Source of the DNA: Candidatus Peregrinibacteria bacterium CG1_02_54_53
GTDB taxonomy: Bacteria; Patescibacteriota; Gracilibacteria; Peribacterales; Peribacteraceae
Direction of reading: 5' to 3'
Length of the DNA: 64,000 bases
Assembly: GCA_001872575.1 (NCBI GenBank)
Contig: MNWP01000020.1
Coordinates: 72,747-136,746, forward strand
Shown: positions 37,220 to 46,619 of the stretch, one piece after another
Numbering within the stretch: position 1 is the stretch's first letter
How the letters are laid out: every line of letters starts with the position of its first letter
Notes under the pieces: generated by a model
Seen by the model: only the letters and a program-made list of their open reading frames with translations
What the model was told of the DNA's origin: nothing
Database searches by the model: none
Position numbers and translations under genes: made by a program

Positions 37220-37353
37220 GCATTCTCTTGTCAGAAAGGGCACACAACAGTGTGTAGCTATTTCCCCTCCGGCAGTCGACTGACGCCGCGGAAGCCCATG
37301 TTATGCCATTCTGACGACTCCGATGATCCGCAGACATACACAAGTGTGCATCT

Positions 37354-37382
37354 TTGCAGAGAATGGCGTTCTGTGCTATAAT
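37354..37382 (+). promoter_or_regulatory. Promoter of the type IV pilus operon
   Basis: TTGCAG (37354-37359), 17-base spacer, TATAAT (37377-37382). Transcription would start near 37389, 14 bases before the response regulator ATG. The best two-part promoter in the window. The upstream gap (37220-37353) also contains GCCATTCT and AGAATGGC as an inverted pair; nothing else is recognised. Confidence 0.7.
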
Positions 37383-37402
37383 TTACGGTACAAACACACC
37401 AT

Positions 37403-37936
37403 ATGTCTGTCTCTCAAAAAGCTCTTCCGGATGACGCGCACACAGGGGAATTGCCTGTGACTGATACAACAAAAAGCGCAGATCTTCCAGTCACACAGCC
37501 GCCCGCCCCCGCCGCGAAAGGGAGCCAAGAAAATGCCCCTGTTGCTGCTGCAAAACCGACGCCGACATCAGGAAAAAATCTCAAGAAGATTCTTATCGTA
37601 GAAGATGAAAGGCCTCTTGCGCATGCGCTCGAGCTGAAATTCCGTCATGAGGGTTTCGATACCCACATTTGTCTTGATGGTGAAGATGCCCTCAAAGAGG
37701 CGACGGAGGGAAAGTACGACGTCATCTTGCTCGATCTCATCATGCCACGCATGGATGGGTTCACGTTCCTTCAGGAAATGAAGACACGCGGAGTAAAGAC
37801 TCCGACTGTTGTGCTCAGTAATCTCGGTCAGGATGAAGACAAGACGCGTGCGCAATCACTTGGTGCCGTGGGATATTACGTAAAATCCAACACCCCGATC
37901 ATGGAGATCATCAAACAGGTCCAATCTCTTCTCTGA
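37403..37936 (+). CDS. Response regulator with disordered N-terminal extension
   Basis: 177 aa. Residues 1-58 are Pro/Ala/Thr-rich and disordered; a single receiver domain follows (KILIVEDERPL, phosphorylation Asp111 in ILLDLIMPRMDG, and the Lys in YYVKSN). No DNA-binding output domain, so it is probably a CheY/PilG-like regulator of pilus activity. Its stop overlaps the pilB start (TGATG). A likely partner kinase is at 47213. Confidence 0.92.
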   Translation: MSVSQKALPDDAHTGELPVTDTTKSADLPVTQPPAPAAKGSQENAPVAAAKPTPTSGKNLKKILIVEDERPLAHALELKFRHEGFDTHICLDGEDALKEATEGKYDVILLDLIMPRMDGFTFLQEMKTRGVKTPTVVLSNLGQDEDKTRAQSLGAVGYYVKSNTPIMEIIKQVQSLL

Positions 37937-39762
37937 TGCCCGTCTCTGACACCGATCTCGGCGCGATTCTCGTCAGGCAGAACTACCTTTCTGACGAAGA
38001 ACTAAAGCGCGTTGAAGCAACGGCGAAAGAACGGAACGTTCCCCTACTCACACTCCTTTTCGAACAAGGGCTTCTGACGCAAAACCTTTACGAAGAGGCG
38101 ATCGCAGAACATTACAAGCTGCCGTTCTACGATCTGCAGGCACACTTTCCCTCCCCCGATGTTATTGCAGAATTGCCCGAGGAGATTGCTGCAAAGTACC
38201 ACATGGTCGTTGCCGAGCATACGGGCGACAAAATCACGGTTGCCACATCAGATCCGGGGCAGAAGGGCCTCGAAGAGATCATTCGCCTGAACTTTGGTCA
38301 GAAAGAAGCGGTGATCGCACCCGGGACGACCGATACAACCAGGTCCGATACAGCGGCAAAGCCGCAGCAGAAGAAAGTGGTGCAGCGTTTGCTGACATTG
38401 GGCAAGAAAGAAGAGAAGACAGAGGCGCCACAGCGCTTTGCCGGAGTCATCACGTTCGTCTATACCCCGCAATCAGGCATCGATGCCGCGTGTCAGCACT
38501 ATCGCAAGCCCCTCTCGACACGCTTTCAGTCGATTATCTCGAATGAACAGAAAGTCGCACCCGAAATTTTGGAAGAAATTCTCAACGATGCCGTCGAACT
38601 GCGGGCATCAGATATCCACTTTGAGCCACAGGAGAAAATTGTCGTGGTGCGATTTCGTATTGATGGCGTCATGCACGAGGCGGGACGCATTCCCAAAGAG
38701 CACTACGAAGGGGTCGTCAACCGTATCAAGATCCAGGCGAATATGCGCATTGACGAGCACTATGCCGCACAGGACGGTGCTATTCGTTATGCCTCGGCTC
38801 ACGGAACCATGGACATCCGTGTTTCGATCGTGCCGGTGGTGGAAGGCGAGAAAGTGGTGATGCGTCTTCTGTCGTCGTACGTGCGCTCCATCACGCTTTT
38901 GGATCTTGGATTCTCGCAGAAGAATCAAGAGATTCTCACTGCGGCTGCGCACAAGCCTTTCGGAATGGTGCTCACCACGGGCCCGACGGGATCGGGAAAA
39001 TCCACCACGCTCACAGCACTGCTCAAAATGCGCAACACGCCCGATGTGAACATTTCGACAATTGAAGATCCGGTCGAGTACAAGATTCCGGGCGTGAATC
39101 ACATTCAGGTGAATCCGAAAACCAATCTCACATTTGCCTCGGGTCTGCGCGCACTTGTGCGACAAGATCCGGACATCGTCCTCGTCGGTGAAATCCGCGA
39201 CGGCGAAACCGCCAACATTTCGGTGAATGCCGCTCTCACGGGTCACTTGGTTTTTTCCACATTACACAGTAACGACGCCGCCACAGCCATTCCGCGTCTT
39301 TTGGATATGGGAGTGGAGCCGTTTCTTCTCGCCTCGACATTGGAGGTCGTCATCGGCCAGCGACTGGTGCGCCGCGTATGCCCACGCTGTCGTCACAGCA
39401 TCAGTGTGCCGGCTGAAGAAGCGCAGAAATTGTTCCCCGGGGCCGACAAGATGATTCCGGCCGCCCAACCACTCACGCTCTACCGTGGCAAGGGCTGTGA
39501 AGCCTGCGGAAACACCGGATACCGAGGCCGCATTGGAATTTACGAATTGCTGGTCATTACACCGGCCATTGAGGAACTCATTCTGCAACGTGCCTCGAGT
39601 TCCGTGCTCAATAAAGCTGCGGTGAAGGATGGAATGCAACTGATGTTCCATGACGGGTTAAACAAGGTGCTTGCCGGGGTTACGACCATCGAAGAGCTAC
39701 TGCGTGTCGCTGCGCCCCCCGCAATCATTCTCCACCCTGCTCATGGCAGAGATGACAAATGA
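37936..39762 (+). CDS. pilB: Type IV pilus assembly ATPase PilB
   Basis: Cytoplasmic hexameric motor that powers pilus extension. 608 aa. N-terminal MshEN-type domain (residues about 1-75), then a Lys/Gln linker, the N2 domain (ASDIHFEPQ), Walker A GPTGSGKSTT (Lys355), the Asp box (IEDPVEYKIPG), Walker B (DPDIVLVGEIRDGETA) and His box (GHLVFSTLHSND). The zinc-binding Cys pairs CPRC and CEAC are near residues 480-520. No pilT-type retraction ATPase is seen in this cluster. Confidence 0.96.
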   Translation: MPVSDTDLGAILVRQNYLSDEELKRVEATAKERNVPLLTLLFEQGLLTQNLYEEAIAEHYKLPFYDLQAHFPSPDVIAELPEEIAAKYHMVVAEHTGDKITVATSDPGQKGLEEIIRLNFGQKEAVIAPGTTDTTRSDTAAKPQQKKVVQRLLTLGKKEEKTEAPQRFAGVITFVYTPQSGIDAACQHYRKPLSTRFQSIISNEQKVAPEILEEILNDAVELRASDIHFEPQEKIVVVRFRIDGVMHEAGRIPKEHYEGVVNRIKIQANMRIDEHYAAQDGAIRYASAHGTMDIRVSIVPVVEGEKVVMRLLSSYVRSITLLDLGFSQKNQEILTAAAHKPFGMVLTTGPTGSGKSTTLTALLKMRNTPDVNISTIEDPVEYKIPGVNHIQVNPKTNLTFASGLRALVRQDPDIVLVGEIRDGETANISVNAALTGHLVFSTLHSNDAATAIPRLLDMGVEPFLLASTLEVVIGQRLVRRVCPRCRHSISVPAEEAQKLFPGADKMIPAAQPLTLYRGKGCEACGNTGYRGRIGIYELLVITPAIEELILQRASSSVLNKAAVKDGMQLMFHDGLNKVLAGVTTIEELLRVAAPPAIILHPAHGRDDK

Positions 39763-41038
39763 ATCAGCGGCCCCCATTGAGCCGACACCTTTGCCGCAGG
39801 AGGCCCCCAAAGAGCCGGCTTCCGTTTCGCCGGAAGCCACGAAGGAGCCAGCTGCGACTTCACTGGAAACACCGAAGGAGCCGGCTGCCGTAACGGAGCA
39901 GGTTACAGAAACAATTCCCGCAAAACCCGTCCCTTCACGATTTGCCGGACAGCGCAAAGAATTGCAGAAATTCTTTGCCTCGCTCAATCACTTGGGCATG
40001 GGCAAACAGCGCATGCTCTTTATCCAGAGCATGGCGATGATGCTCACTGCAGGTCTCTCACTCACCGATGCGCTGAAAACACAGCTTCTCGAGGCAAAAT
40101 CGAAAACCGTCCGCAAGCTCATACAGGGCATCATCACCGCTGTTGAAACAGGCTCATCGCTCTGGAGGGCAATGGACGACCAGTCACTCTTTTCGCCCTA
40201 CGAAATTGCCCTCGTACGCATCGGCGAAGAGGGAGGCAATCTGGCCCGAAACATGCAGTATCTCGCAGAACAACAGGAGAAGGACAGGGCGCTGCGGCAG
40301 AAAGTGAAGATGGCGATGATCTATCCCTCCATTGTCATTGTTTTGGTCTTTGTTCTTGTCATGGGGCTGGGGCTCTTTGTCCTGCCAAATCTTGTGCAGG
40401 TTCTCTACTCGCTGAATGTGGAACTGCCTCTCGCCACGCGTGTCGTCATTGCATTCTCGCAACTTTTCGAGACGCATGGACTGATAATGGCACCCCTTCT
40501 CTTTGTGGTGCTTATTTTGGTTCTGTTAATGGGAAAATACACGCGATTCCGCGTTGTTTCCCAGTGGGTGACTTTTCATACGCCCGGAATCGGCAGCCTG
40601 GCACGCGAAGCTACGATTGCACAATTTGGCGTGATTCTCGGAGGACTTTTGCAGGCAGGCGTGCCTCTTGTGGAAGCCCTTGGCTCTCTTGCAGAGGTGA
40701 CACACATCGTTTCATACAAAAATTTCTACCAAAGATTGCTGGAGCACGTGAATGCAGGCGACTCCTTCAGTAAAAGTTTTGCGGCTCTGCCGGAGTGCAA
40801 TCGTCTCTTTCCCATTTCCGTTCAGCAACTTATCGTCACAGGTGAACGGTCAGGAGGATTGGCAGATGTGCTCGTGAAGATCGCCGACATGTACGACAAG
40901 AAAGCTTCTGAGACGGCAGAGAAACTTCCGGTGATCCTGGAGCCACTGTTGCTCATCATCATTGCCGGTATCGTTGCCGGCATTGCATTTGCTATCATAG
41001 TTCCCATCTATAAGGTTGTCGGGAACATCGGCCGATAG
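39743..41038 (+). CDS. pilC: Type IV pilus inner-membrane platform protein PilC
   Basis: 431 aa, GspF family with two F domains and three membrane helices (about residues 195-220, 250-265, 395-425). The first 60 residues are a Pro/Ala/Glu-rich tail built on a repeated KEPAA motif (three copies), unusual for PilC and probably disordered. Start overlaps the end of pilB by 20 bases (or 11 bases if Met4 is used), so translation is coupled. Confidence 0.94.
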   Translation: MAEMTNESAAPIEPTPLPQEAPKEPASVSPEATKEPAATSLETPKEPAAVTEQVTETIPAKPVPSRFAGQRKELQKFFASLNHLGMGKQRMLFIQSMAMMLTAGLSLTDALKTQLLEAKSKTVRKLIQGIITAVETGSSLWRAMDDQSLFSPYEIALVRIGEEGGNLARNMQYLAEQQEKDRALRQKVKMAMIYPSIVIVLVFVLVMGLGLFVLPNLVQVLYSLNVELPLATRVVIAFSQLFETHGLIMAPLLFVVLILVLLMGKYTRFRVVSQWVTFHTPGIGSLAREATIAQFGVILGGLLQAGVPLVEALGSLAEVTHIVSYKNFYQRLLEHVNAGDSFSKSFAALPECNRLFPISVQQLIVTGERSGGLADVLVKIADMYDKKASETAEKLPVILEPLLLIIIAGIVAGIAFAIIVPIYKVVGNIGR

Positions 41039-41067
41039 GTTGGTTCCCTTTCTTTCCCCCCACAGGT

Positions 41068-43917
41068 ATGGCACATAAAGGGTTTACCGCGGTTGAGATG
41101 CTTCTTACATTGGGCATCATCGCGATTACGACAGGCGCAAGTGTTCCTCTCTATCGAACGTATCAACTTCGCAGCGATCTCGATACGGCCGTGGAACAAG
41201 CCAAGCACGCATTAGAGCGCGCACAGGTTCTGGCACGTGCCGGACAGAACGATTCTATGTGGGGATTTGCCACAAGCCAGGGCATTCTCTTTCAGGGAGA
41301 AGCTTTTTCCATTCGTGAGCCCGATTCCGATGAGCTCTACGTCATTCCTCCCACAGTGCATGTTTCGGGTTTGTCGGAAATCGTCTTCCAGCGTGTAACA
41401 GGAGAGCCAGTCATGACGGGTGACATCGTCTACGAGGCCGGAAACGGCGAGCAACGTATCATCACCATCACTCCCGGAGGATCAGTCACCTTCAGCCCGT
41501 TGCTTCCTCCCGCACAGTCTTCCAGCAGTGTTGGTGACAGCCAGGGAGCCAGCTCTCAGCCTGGCTCTTCAGCCAGCAGCGACGGTCAAGGTGTTGGCAG
41601 CACGGGATCTTCCGCCAGCTCCGCAGGAGCAGAGAGCAGTGCATCGAGTGAGGCCGATGGAGGAGGCGGAGACAGCTCCAGCAGCGAAGCAACCTGTGAA
41701 GATGCTTTTGAACTTCTGCCGGACGGAACAGTCGAGACGACGGGTACGGTGGATGCCACGATAACGGTGCTTGGTTCTCAGGTGAGCGATGGTGCCGGTG
41801 GAGGATCTGCCAAAGTGGTGGTTTCGGTGAGCACCGACGAAGGAGAAACATGGGTGCCACTCTTCGATGGAAAAGCGGTGAAAGGTGGTGAAGAAGAGGT
41901 GGTCCAGAACCTGCCTTCGGGAACGAAGCTCCTCATTCAGGTCAATGGACGACATTCCTGGCTTTTCAATCGCACATTCCGATCGAACAATTCTGCGGGG
42001 CACATGCTCGTTCTGCGCAACGGTCATCGGTTGCCAACTGCCCTCTACGATGCATTTGGTAATCCCACCAGCCTCGCTCCATTTTTGCGCGCGATCATCG
42101 AAAGCGGACGGGTGAAAATTCATTCCCATGCAGTGGTATTCCTCACGGAGCTCGATGCTCTCTGGAAGGGTTCTTCGAAATTCCAAGATGTGGCGATCCG
42201 GGCGGCCTTTGCGGTCAGGCCGGGGAGCTGTGCCCAGTCGATGGATCCTAAGGTGAAGATCGTCTTCGACCGCATTGAAAATCAGGGAGCCGGTGACATG
42301 AAAGCACGTGCCTATATCGGGCCACAGGGCATTCTGTTCGCAGAAGACCAGTGGATTCCCCTCTCGGTAGCAGGAGTCACCATGGTGGATAGCGATCTCG
42401 TTGAAGATGTGCCGGGTTTGGCCGTTGAACGCCGTAGCGGCGTATTGCGCGTGCTCTTGCACGGGTCACACATCTTTCCTTCCGGAAAGGAAATTGTAGA
42501 CGCACGTGTGATCTTCGATCGCGCACAGATTTCTTCTATTGAAGCCGATGTCGGCCAGAATGCACCTGAAAACCTTACAGATGGCATCGTAAACGACGGG
42601 CCCGATGGTGATGAGATCGTCATTGCGGCCGATCAGCGCTCGGTCCTCTTTCAGACACGTGCCACTGTTGCCGATGATGCCATTCTCATTCATTGGAATG
42701 TTGCCAGCGTAACTTCGAGCGCATCTTCAGCGGCAAGCTCCGCCACTTCAAGCGTGGCGTCTTCCGTTTCATCTGAGGCAGGAGAGCCGGGAGAAGACGA
42801 TGAAGGCGGTAGCGAGAGCAGTGTACCCGCCGATGCCTGTGCCGCTGCGTACACGGTCGATGATCAGGGGCGCGTGGTGTTGGCTGAGCAGGCCGATGTT
42901 GCCTTCACCGTTCTCGGATCGTATGCCACGTATGGTGCCAATGGTCCGATGGTTCACGTGCGTTTGAACACCAGTTTTGACGGCGGGAGCACATGGCGCG
43001 GTCTCTTCAATTTCCGCGATATTCTGGCAGGTGATACGCAGACATTCCGCGACGTGCCCTCCGGGTCGATCATTTCACTCTCCGCGGAAGGTCGCTATTC
43101 ATGGCTCTTTAAAAAAGTTGCCAATCTGTCCGACCACGGTGACCGCGTGAAGCTGTTGCGTCCCGGCTCAGCTCTTCCCGGCATTGGATTACTGATGACG
43201 CCAACGCGTCTGCGGCCCTTCCTGCGCGATAGAATTTCGAATGGCATCATCCAGCTGGGCGACAGACAGATCCTGGCACTCGTCGAGTTGCAGAATCTTG
43301 ATGAGACTGCGGACTTTCAAGATGCGGTGGTGGTGATCTCGATCAGCAAGCCGGCAAGCGAAGGTGTTTGTGGCGATGTGTCGGCAAGCAGTCAGTCGAG
43401 CTCGGTGAGCAGCGCTGCATCATCTTCTGTTTCTTCCGAAGTCCCCGGAATCAAAATGACCATTTGCCACTATCCCTCCGGTGATCGCATGCATCCCACG
43501 ACTATGGAAATTGCTGAGGCGGCTTGGCCCGCACACAGCGCCATAGGAGATCGCCTGGGAGCCTGTGAAGCGGATGATGACGGCGACGGCATTGCGAATT
43601 CCCAGGATTTCTGCCCGGGCACCTACTTGCCGGAATCCGTTCCGACAGAGTTCATGCTGTTCAATCGTTATGCTCTTACGGGCACCACGGGAATCTTCCG
43701 TGGAGGCCCGCGCAAGCGCGTAAGTTCCTTCTCGCTTTCTGATACGCGAGGATGCAGCTGCGAACAGTTAATCGATGTCGCAGAGGGCGTGCGCGAATAC
43801 TACTTCACCAGCGAGCCCCTTCTTCTGCGCGAACTGAAGAGCCTCTTCCCCTTCTACACGAACGGTGCGCGCCAGTTTGGTTGCGGAACAGCGATTCTAA
43901 GGATGTCGCGACCGTAG
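41068..43917 (+). CDS. Giant pilin-like protein with duplicated beta domains and Ser-rich linkers
   Basis: 949 aa, far larger than a pilin (150-200). The N-terminus is a class III-type prepilin signal: short basic leader MAHKG, then FTAVEMLLTLGIIAI with Glu5 of the mature chain. A small pilin head follows (to about 145), a Ser/Gly/Ala linker (about 147-205), a beta domain (about 206-370), a further domain (to 540), a second Ser/Ala linker, a second copy of the first beta domain (about 590-755; shared TVLGS, PSG, GRHSWLF/GRYSWLF and LRPFLR-like elements), a third Ser linker and a Cys-rich end with a Ca-binding-like DDDGDGIANSQDFCPG. Probably a tip adhesin. Confidence 0.85.
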   Translation: MAHKGFTAVEMLLTLGIIAITTGASVPLYRTYQLRSDLDTAVEQAKHALERAQVLARAGQNDSMWGFATSQGILFQGEAFSIREPDSDELYVIPPTVHVSGLSEIVFQRVTGEPVMTGDIVYEAGNGEQRIITITPGGSVTFSPLLPPAQSSSSVGDSQGASSQPGSSASSDGQGVGSTGSSASSAGAESSASSEADGGGGDSSSSEATCEDAFELLPDGTVETTGTVDATITVLGSQVSDGAGGGSAKVVVSVSTDEGETWVPLFDGKAVKGGEEEVVQNLPSGTKLLIQVNGRHSWLFNRTFRSNNSAGHMLVLRNGHRLPTALYDAFGNPTSLAPFLRAIIESGRVKIHSHAVVFLTELDALWKGSSKFQDVAIRAAFAVRPGSCAQSMDPKVKIVFDRIENQGAGDMKARAYIGPQGILFAEDQWIPLSVAGVTMVDSDLVEDVPGLAVERRSGVLRVLLHGSHIFPSGKEIVDARVIFDRAQISSIEADVGQNAPENLTDGIVNDGPDGDEIVIAADQRSVLFQTRATVADDAILIHWNVASVTSSASSAASSATSSVASSVSSEAGEPGEDDEGGSESSVPADACAAAYTVDDQGRVVLAEQADVAFTVLGSYATYGANGPMVHVRLNTSFDGGSTWRGLFNFRDILAGDTQTFRDVPSGSIISLSAEGRYSWLFKKVANLSDHGDRVKLLRPGSALPGIGLLMTPTRLRPFLRDRISNGIIQLGDRQILALVELQNLDETADFQDAVVVISISKPASEGVCGDVSASSQSSSVSSAASSSVSSEVPGIKMTICHYPSGDRMHPTTMEIAEAAWPAHSAIGDRLGACEADDDGDGIANSQDFCPGTYLPESVPTEFMLFNRYALTGTTGIFRGGPRKRVSSFSLSDTRGCSCEQLIDVAEGVREYYFTSEPLLLRELKSLFPFYTNGARQFGCGTAILRMSRP

Positions 43918-43946
43918 GGAGGTCTCAAGATTTGATACATGGTATG

Positions 43947-43967
43947 CAGGGAGGTAACCCCTCCCTG
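43947..43967. repeat. Perfect hairpin before the pilin-like propeller gene
   Basis: CAGGGAGG and CCTCCCTG form an 8-bp stem around a 5-base loop. A TATACT -10-like box (43968-43973) follows immediately, so the hairpin occupies the -35 zone. It could be an operator, or a signal between the giant pilin gene and the next gene. Confidence 0.5.
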
Positions 43968-43975
43968 TATACTGC

Positions 43976-45430
43976 ATAGTCGTTACCCTCTTCCTCCGTC
44001 CTCGATCCGGCTCACTTTTACTCGAAGCACTCTTAGGAGTTGCGATATTTGCCATGCTTGCGGGCGCAGTGACATCTGTACTCTTCGTTGGGCAGGAGGG
44101 CATTTTAAAGAGCGGTGATCACATTCGCGCCGTTTTTCTCACTTCTGAAGCGCTGACTGCAGCTCGTAGTATTCGTGATGCTTCCTTCGATCAGCTTGTT
44201 GCAGGCCAGCATGGCACCTGTATCGGCGCAACCGGATTGTGGGAGCTCTGCGGACAAGAGAGCCTGTCAGAAGATGGTTTCACAACAACGCTCACCATTC
44301 AGATCGTGGCAGATGATCATGTTCGAGTAACGGCAGAGACGCGCTGGAGTGAAGGTCGGTCACGTTCGGGATTTGTCGTCCTGGCAGAGGAGCTAACGGA
44401 TTGGCGAGCCGTACAACCCATCGGCGATTGGGCGTCGGTGTTTCTTGAAGGCTCTTCTGTTATCGAGGGGCAACCCCTCTTTTCCGGCATCGGACTCAAA
44501 GACGGTGTCGCTTTTGTGACCAGTGCGTACGGTGAGGGAGGCAGGGGCTTGCACGTCTACGATTACAGTGCCGGCGGCGATCCTCTCCCCATTGCAACCG
44601 GCTTTGATCTGGGAGCTGCCGGCCATACGCTCCTTGTTGCCGGCAATGTGCTATATGTAGCAACAGCCAATTCTTCAGCGGATATTCAGCTTTTTGACAT
44701 CGAAGATCCCGCCGCGTTCTCGCAGTCAAAATTTCTGGCATCAATCGATGTGCCCGGCGACGGTCAGGTACGCTCACTTGCACTTTTTGGTGACACGCTG
44801 TTCGTGGGCGTAACTGAAGACGCCATTGAGCCGGAATTCTTCGCGTACGATGTGTTCGATCCTGTACTCCCGCAGCTTCTCGATTCGCTTGATGACGATA
44901 CATCATTCTTCGGACTGAGTTTGCACGACGGCTTTGCCTATGTTGCAGGGTCCAAAGATTCTTTGGAGCTCAGGGTCATCGATGTATTCGATCCTACAGA
45001 GCTCTCGGTGGCCATAGGAGAAGGATACAATCTTACGGACGTGCATGACGCTCTGGCAGTCGCAGTAGTGAATGAAGATCTTCTCGTCGGACGTCGTAAC
45101 GGGGATGCGATTGAGGAGCTCATTCTCTTCGATATCGGCATGGGAGCGATTCCTTCTCCGCCCCCCGGTCCGTGGTACCAGGAAATTGGCGGCGCGGTTC
45201 CTTCGCTCGTGGCGGAGCCGGGTGGCCGATATGCATTCGTCGCAACCGACAATATCGCGGCCCAGTTACAAGTTGCGGATCTTGCAGCCTTTCGCGAAGG
45301 GCAGTTCCCCATTGTGGCAAGTGCTACCACGTTGACCGGCGGCGGCCGTGCCGTAGCCTACGACGCTCAGCGCGACCGTGTGCTGCTTGCAACCGATCGC
45401 GGCCTTCTTCTCTATCGTCCCGGCTCATGA
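43976..45430 (+). CDS. Minor pilin-like protein with beta-propeller-like body, start codon unclear
   Basis: The first ATG (44054) falls inside the pilin helix. Reading the same frame upstream gives RPRSG, then SLLLEALLGVAIFAMLAGAV, a proper prepilin cleavage site with Glu5. Between that and the in-frame TAA at 43955 there is no ATG, GTG or TTG; ATA (43976), GTC (43979) and GTT (43982) are the only near candidates. The body (from about residue 130) has repeated VAFVTSAYGEGGRGLHVYDY, FDIEDPAAFSQSKFLA and DVFDPVLPQLLDSL units, typical of LVIVD-type propeller repeats. Role: minor pilin or surface display on the pilus. Stop overlaps the next ATG. Confidence 0.75.
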   Translation: MVVTLFLRPRSGSLLLEALLGVAIFAMLAGAVTSVLFVGQEGILKSGDHIRAVFLTSEALTAARSIRDASFDQLVAGQHGTCIGATGLWELCGQESLSEDGFTTTLTIQIVADDHVRVTAETRWSEGRSRSGFVVLAEELTDWRAVQPIGDWASVFLEGSSVIEGQPLFSGIGLKDGVAFVTSAYGEGGRGLHVYDYSAGGDPLPIATGFDLGAAGHTLLVAGNVLYVATANSSADIQLFDIEDPAAFSQSKFLASIDVPGDGQVRSLALFGDTLFVGVTEDAIEPEFFAYDVFDPVLPQLLDSLDDDTSFFGLSLHDGFAYVAGSKDSLELRVIDVFDPTELSVAIGEGYNLTDVHDALAVAVVNEDLLVGRRNGDAIEELILFDIGMGAIPSPPPGPWYQEIGGAVPSLVAEPGGRYAFVATDNIAAQLQVADLAAFREGQFPIVASATTLTGGGRAVAYDAQRDRVLLATDRGLLLYRPGS

Positions 45431-45849
45431 TGACGTTCCATGCCCGTTTCGGCTACATCTTCCTGCTGAGCATTATCATGATCGGCGCAATTGCACTTGC
45501 CACATTGAGCTCATTGCTCATGATCGGCATCGGCTCGATGCAAATCGGCTTCACGGTTCGTCAATCAGAACAGGCACGTTCATTAGCCCAAACATGCGCG
45601 GAACGCGGACTCCGTTCATTATGGGAGGATACGGGGTATGTCGGAACTGAGGCATTGAATTTTGACGAGGGCGAGTGTGATATCCTGCGCATCGGAGGAT
45701 CAGGAAACGAGAATCGATCGCTCTGTGCCGAGGGCCGCGTGGGCCCCACGGTACGTCGCTACGAAATTCTGCTGGGCCGGGTGCTTCCATCTATCGAGGT
45801 ATCCGCGTGGCGCGAAGTGGAACAATTTACTGCATGTTCTTACGAATGA
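45427..45849 (+). CDS. PilX-like minor pilin or pilus assembly protein
   Basis: 140 aa. N-terminal leader and hydrophobic helix (FGYIFLLSIIMIGAIALATL, residues about 8-27) without the Glu5 typical of major pilins, resembling PilX/GspK-type components. Several Cys and Arg residues in the body (AQTCAERG) may form disulfides. ATGA overlaps at both ends place it between two pilin-like genes in a coupled operon. Confidence 0.75.
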   Translation: MMTFHARFGYIFLLSIIMIGAIALATLSSLLMIGIGSMQIGFTVRQSEQARSLAQTCAERGLRSLWEDTGYVGTEALNFDEGECDILRIGGSGNENRSLCAEGRVGPTVRRYEILLGRVLPSIEVSAWREVEQFTACSYE

Positions 45850-46490
45850 AGCAATTCGTCACCCATGATCGGCCAGGCACAACGCTTGTGGAATTACTGC
45901 TCTTTCTCACATTTTTTGCGATCGTTGGAGGAACAGTTGTATCCATCCTGTTTGCTACGAGCGATCAGCGCGCACGTCAGCAGACTATTGCCTCCGTCGA
46001 GCGCACGGGCCTGCAGGCGCTGCAGGGATTGCGATGGCGCATCGAGCATGCGGAACGCATTCTGGCGCCTGGTAGCGGATCAACCGGATCCATCATGGCG
46101 CTCCAGATGGCTTCAGAATACGAAAATCCACTCGTGGTGGGTGTAGAGAGCGGCTCGCTTACGCTCGTACTGAGAGAAGACAAGAAGACCCTCACACCAT
46201 CGGGTATGAGCATTTCGCATTTTACTGCTCGCAATATGTCTTCGGATTCAGACCGCCCGACGATAGTGATTTCATTCGATCTTGCCGAGACGTACCCACT
46301 TCCATCTGCTTCCGTATCGCAGTATGCCCGCCATTTTGAGATGGGGGTTCAGCTGCTTCCGGAAGATGAGCCGGAAGGAAATGCCTGCGGTTGCTCCGTT
46401 CCTGTATGCCAGGGAGGGACGTATGTCTGGAACGTGTGTTCCGACGATGATTGCGTTGTGGCAGGTACTGCACTTCCGTGTTCGCAATAA
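45846..46490 (+). CDS. PilW-like minor pilin
   Basis: 214 aa. Prepilin signal: leader MKQFVTHDRPG, then TTLVELLLFLTFFAIVGG with Glu5. A helical stalk (DQRARQQTIASVERTGLQAL) and a beta-rich head follow, and the C-terminus is Cys-rich (ACGCSVPVCQGG, CSDDDC). Last gene of the minor pilin operon; the stop lies inside a terminator hairpin. Confidence 0.85.
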   Translation: MKQFVTHDRPGTTLVELLLFLTFFAIVGGTVVSILFATSDQRARQQTIASVERTGLQALQGLRWRIEHAERILAPGSGSTGSIMALQMASEYENPLVVGVESGSLTLVLREDKKTLTPSGMSISHFTARNMSSDSDRPTIVISFDLAETYPLPSASVSQYARHFEMGVQLLPEDEPEGNACGCSVPVCQGGTYVWNVCSDDDCVVAGTALPCSQ

Positions 46491-46509
46491 GAATTGCGAA
46501 CTGTTTTTT
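46480..46509 (+). terminator. Intrinsic terminator of the minor pilin operon
   Basis: Stem GTTCGCAAT (46480-46488), loop AAGA, stem ATTGCGAAC (46493-46501), then TG and six T. The stem includes the stop codon region of the preceding gene. Confidence 0.85.
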
Positions 46510-46619
46510 CGTCCAGTCAATGGAATCGCAGCTTCCTCATAAAAAACTTGTTACACTACGAAAGAGCAATCGCTGTATGTTGTGCTCGTTCTCTTCCTAT
46601 CTCTTCCCCAATCTTTTCC

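Noticed and set aside
39743-39930. Repeated KEPAA segments of PilC as a tandem-array element
   Set aside because: The repeat is at protein level in a disordered tail with varied codons and no inverted partner.
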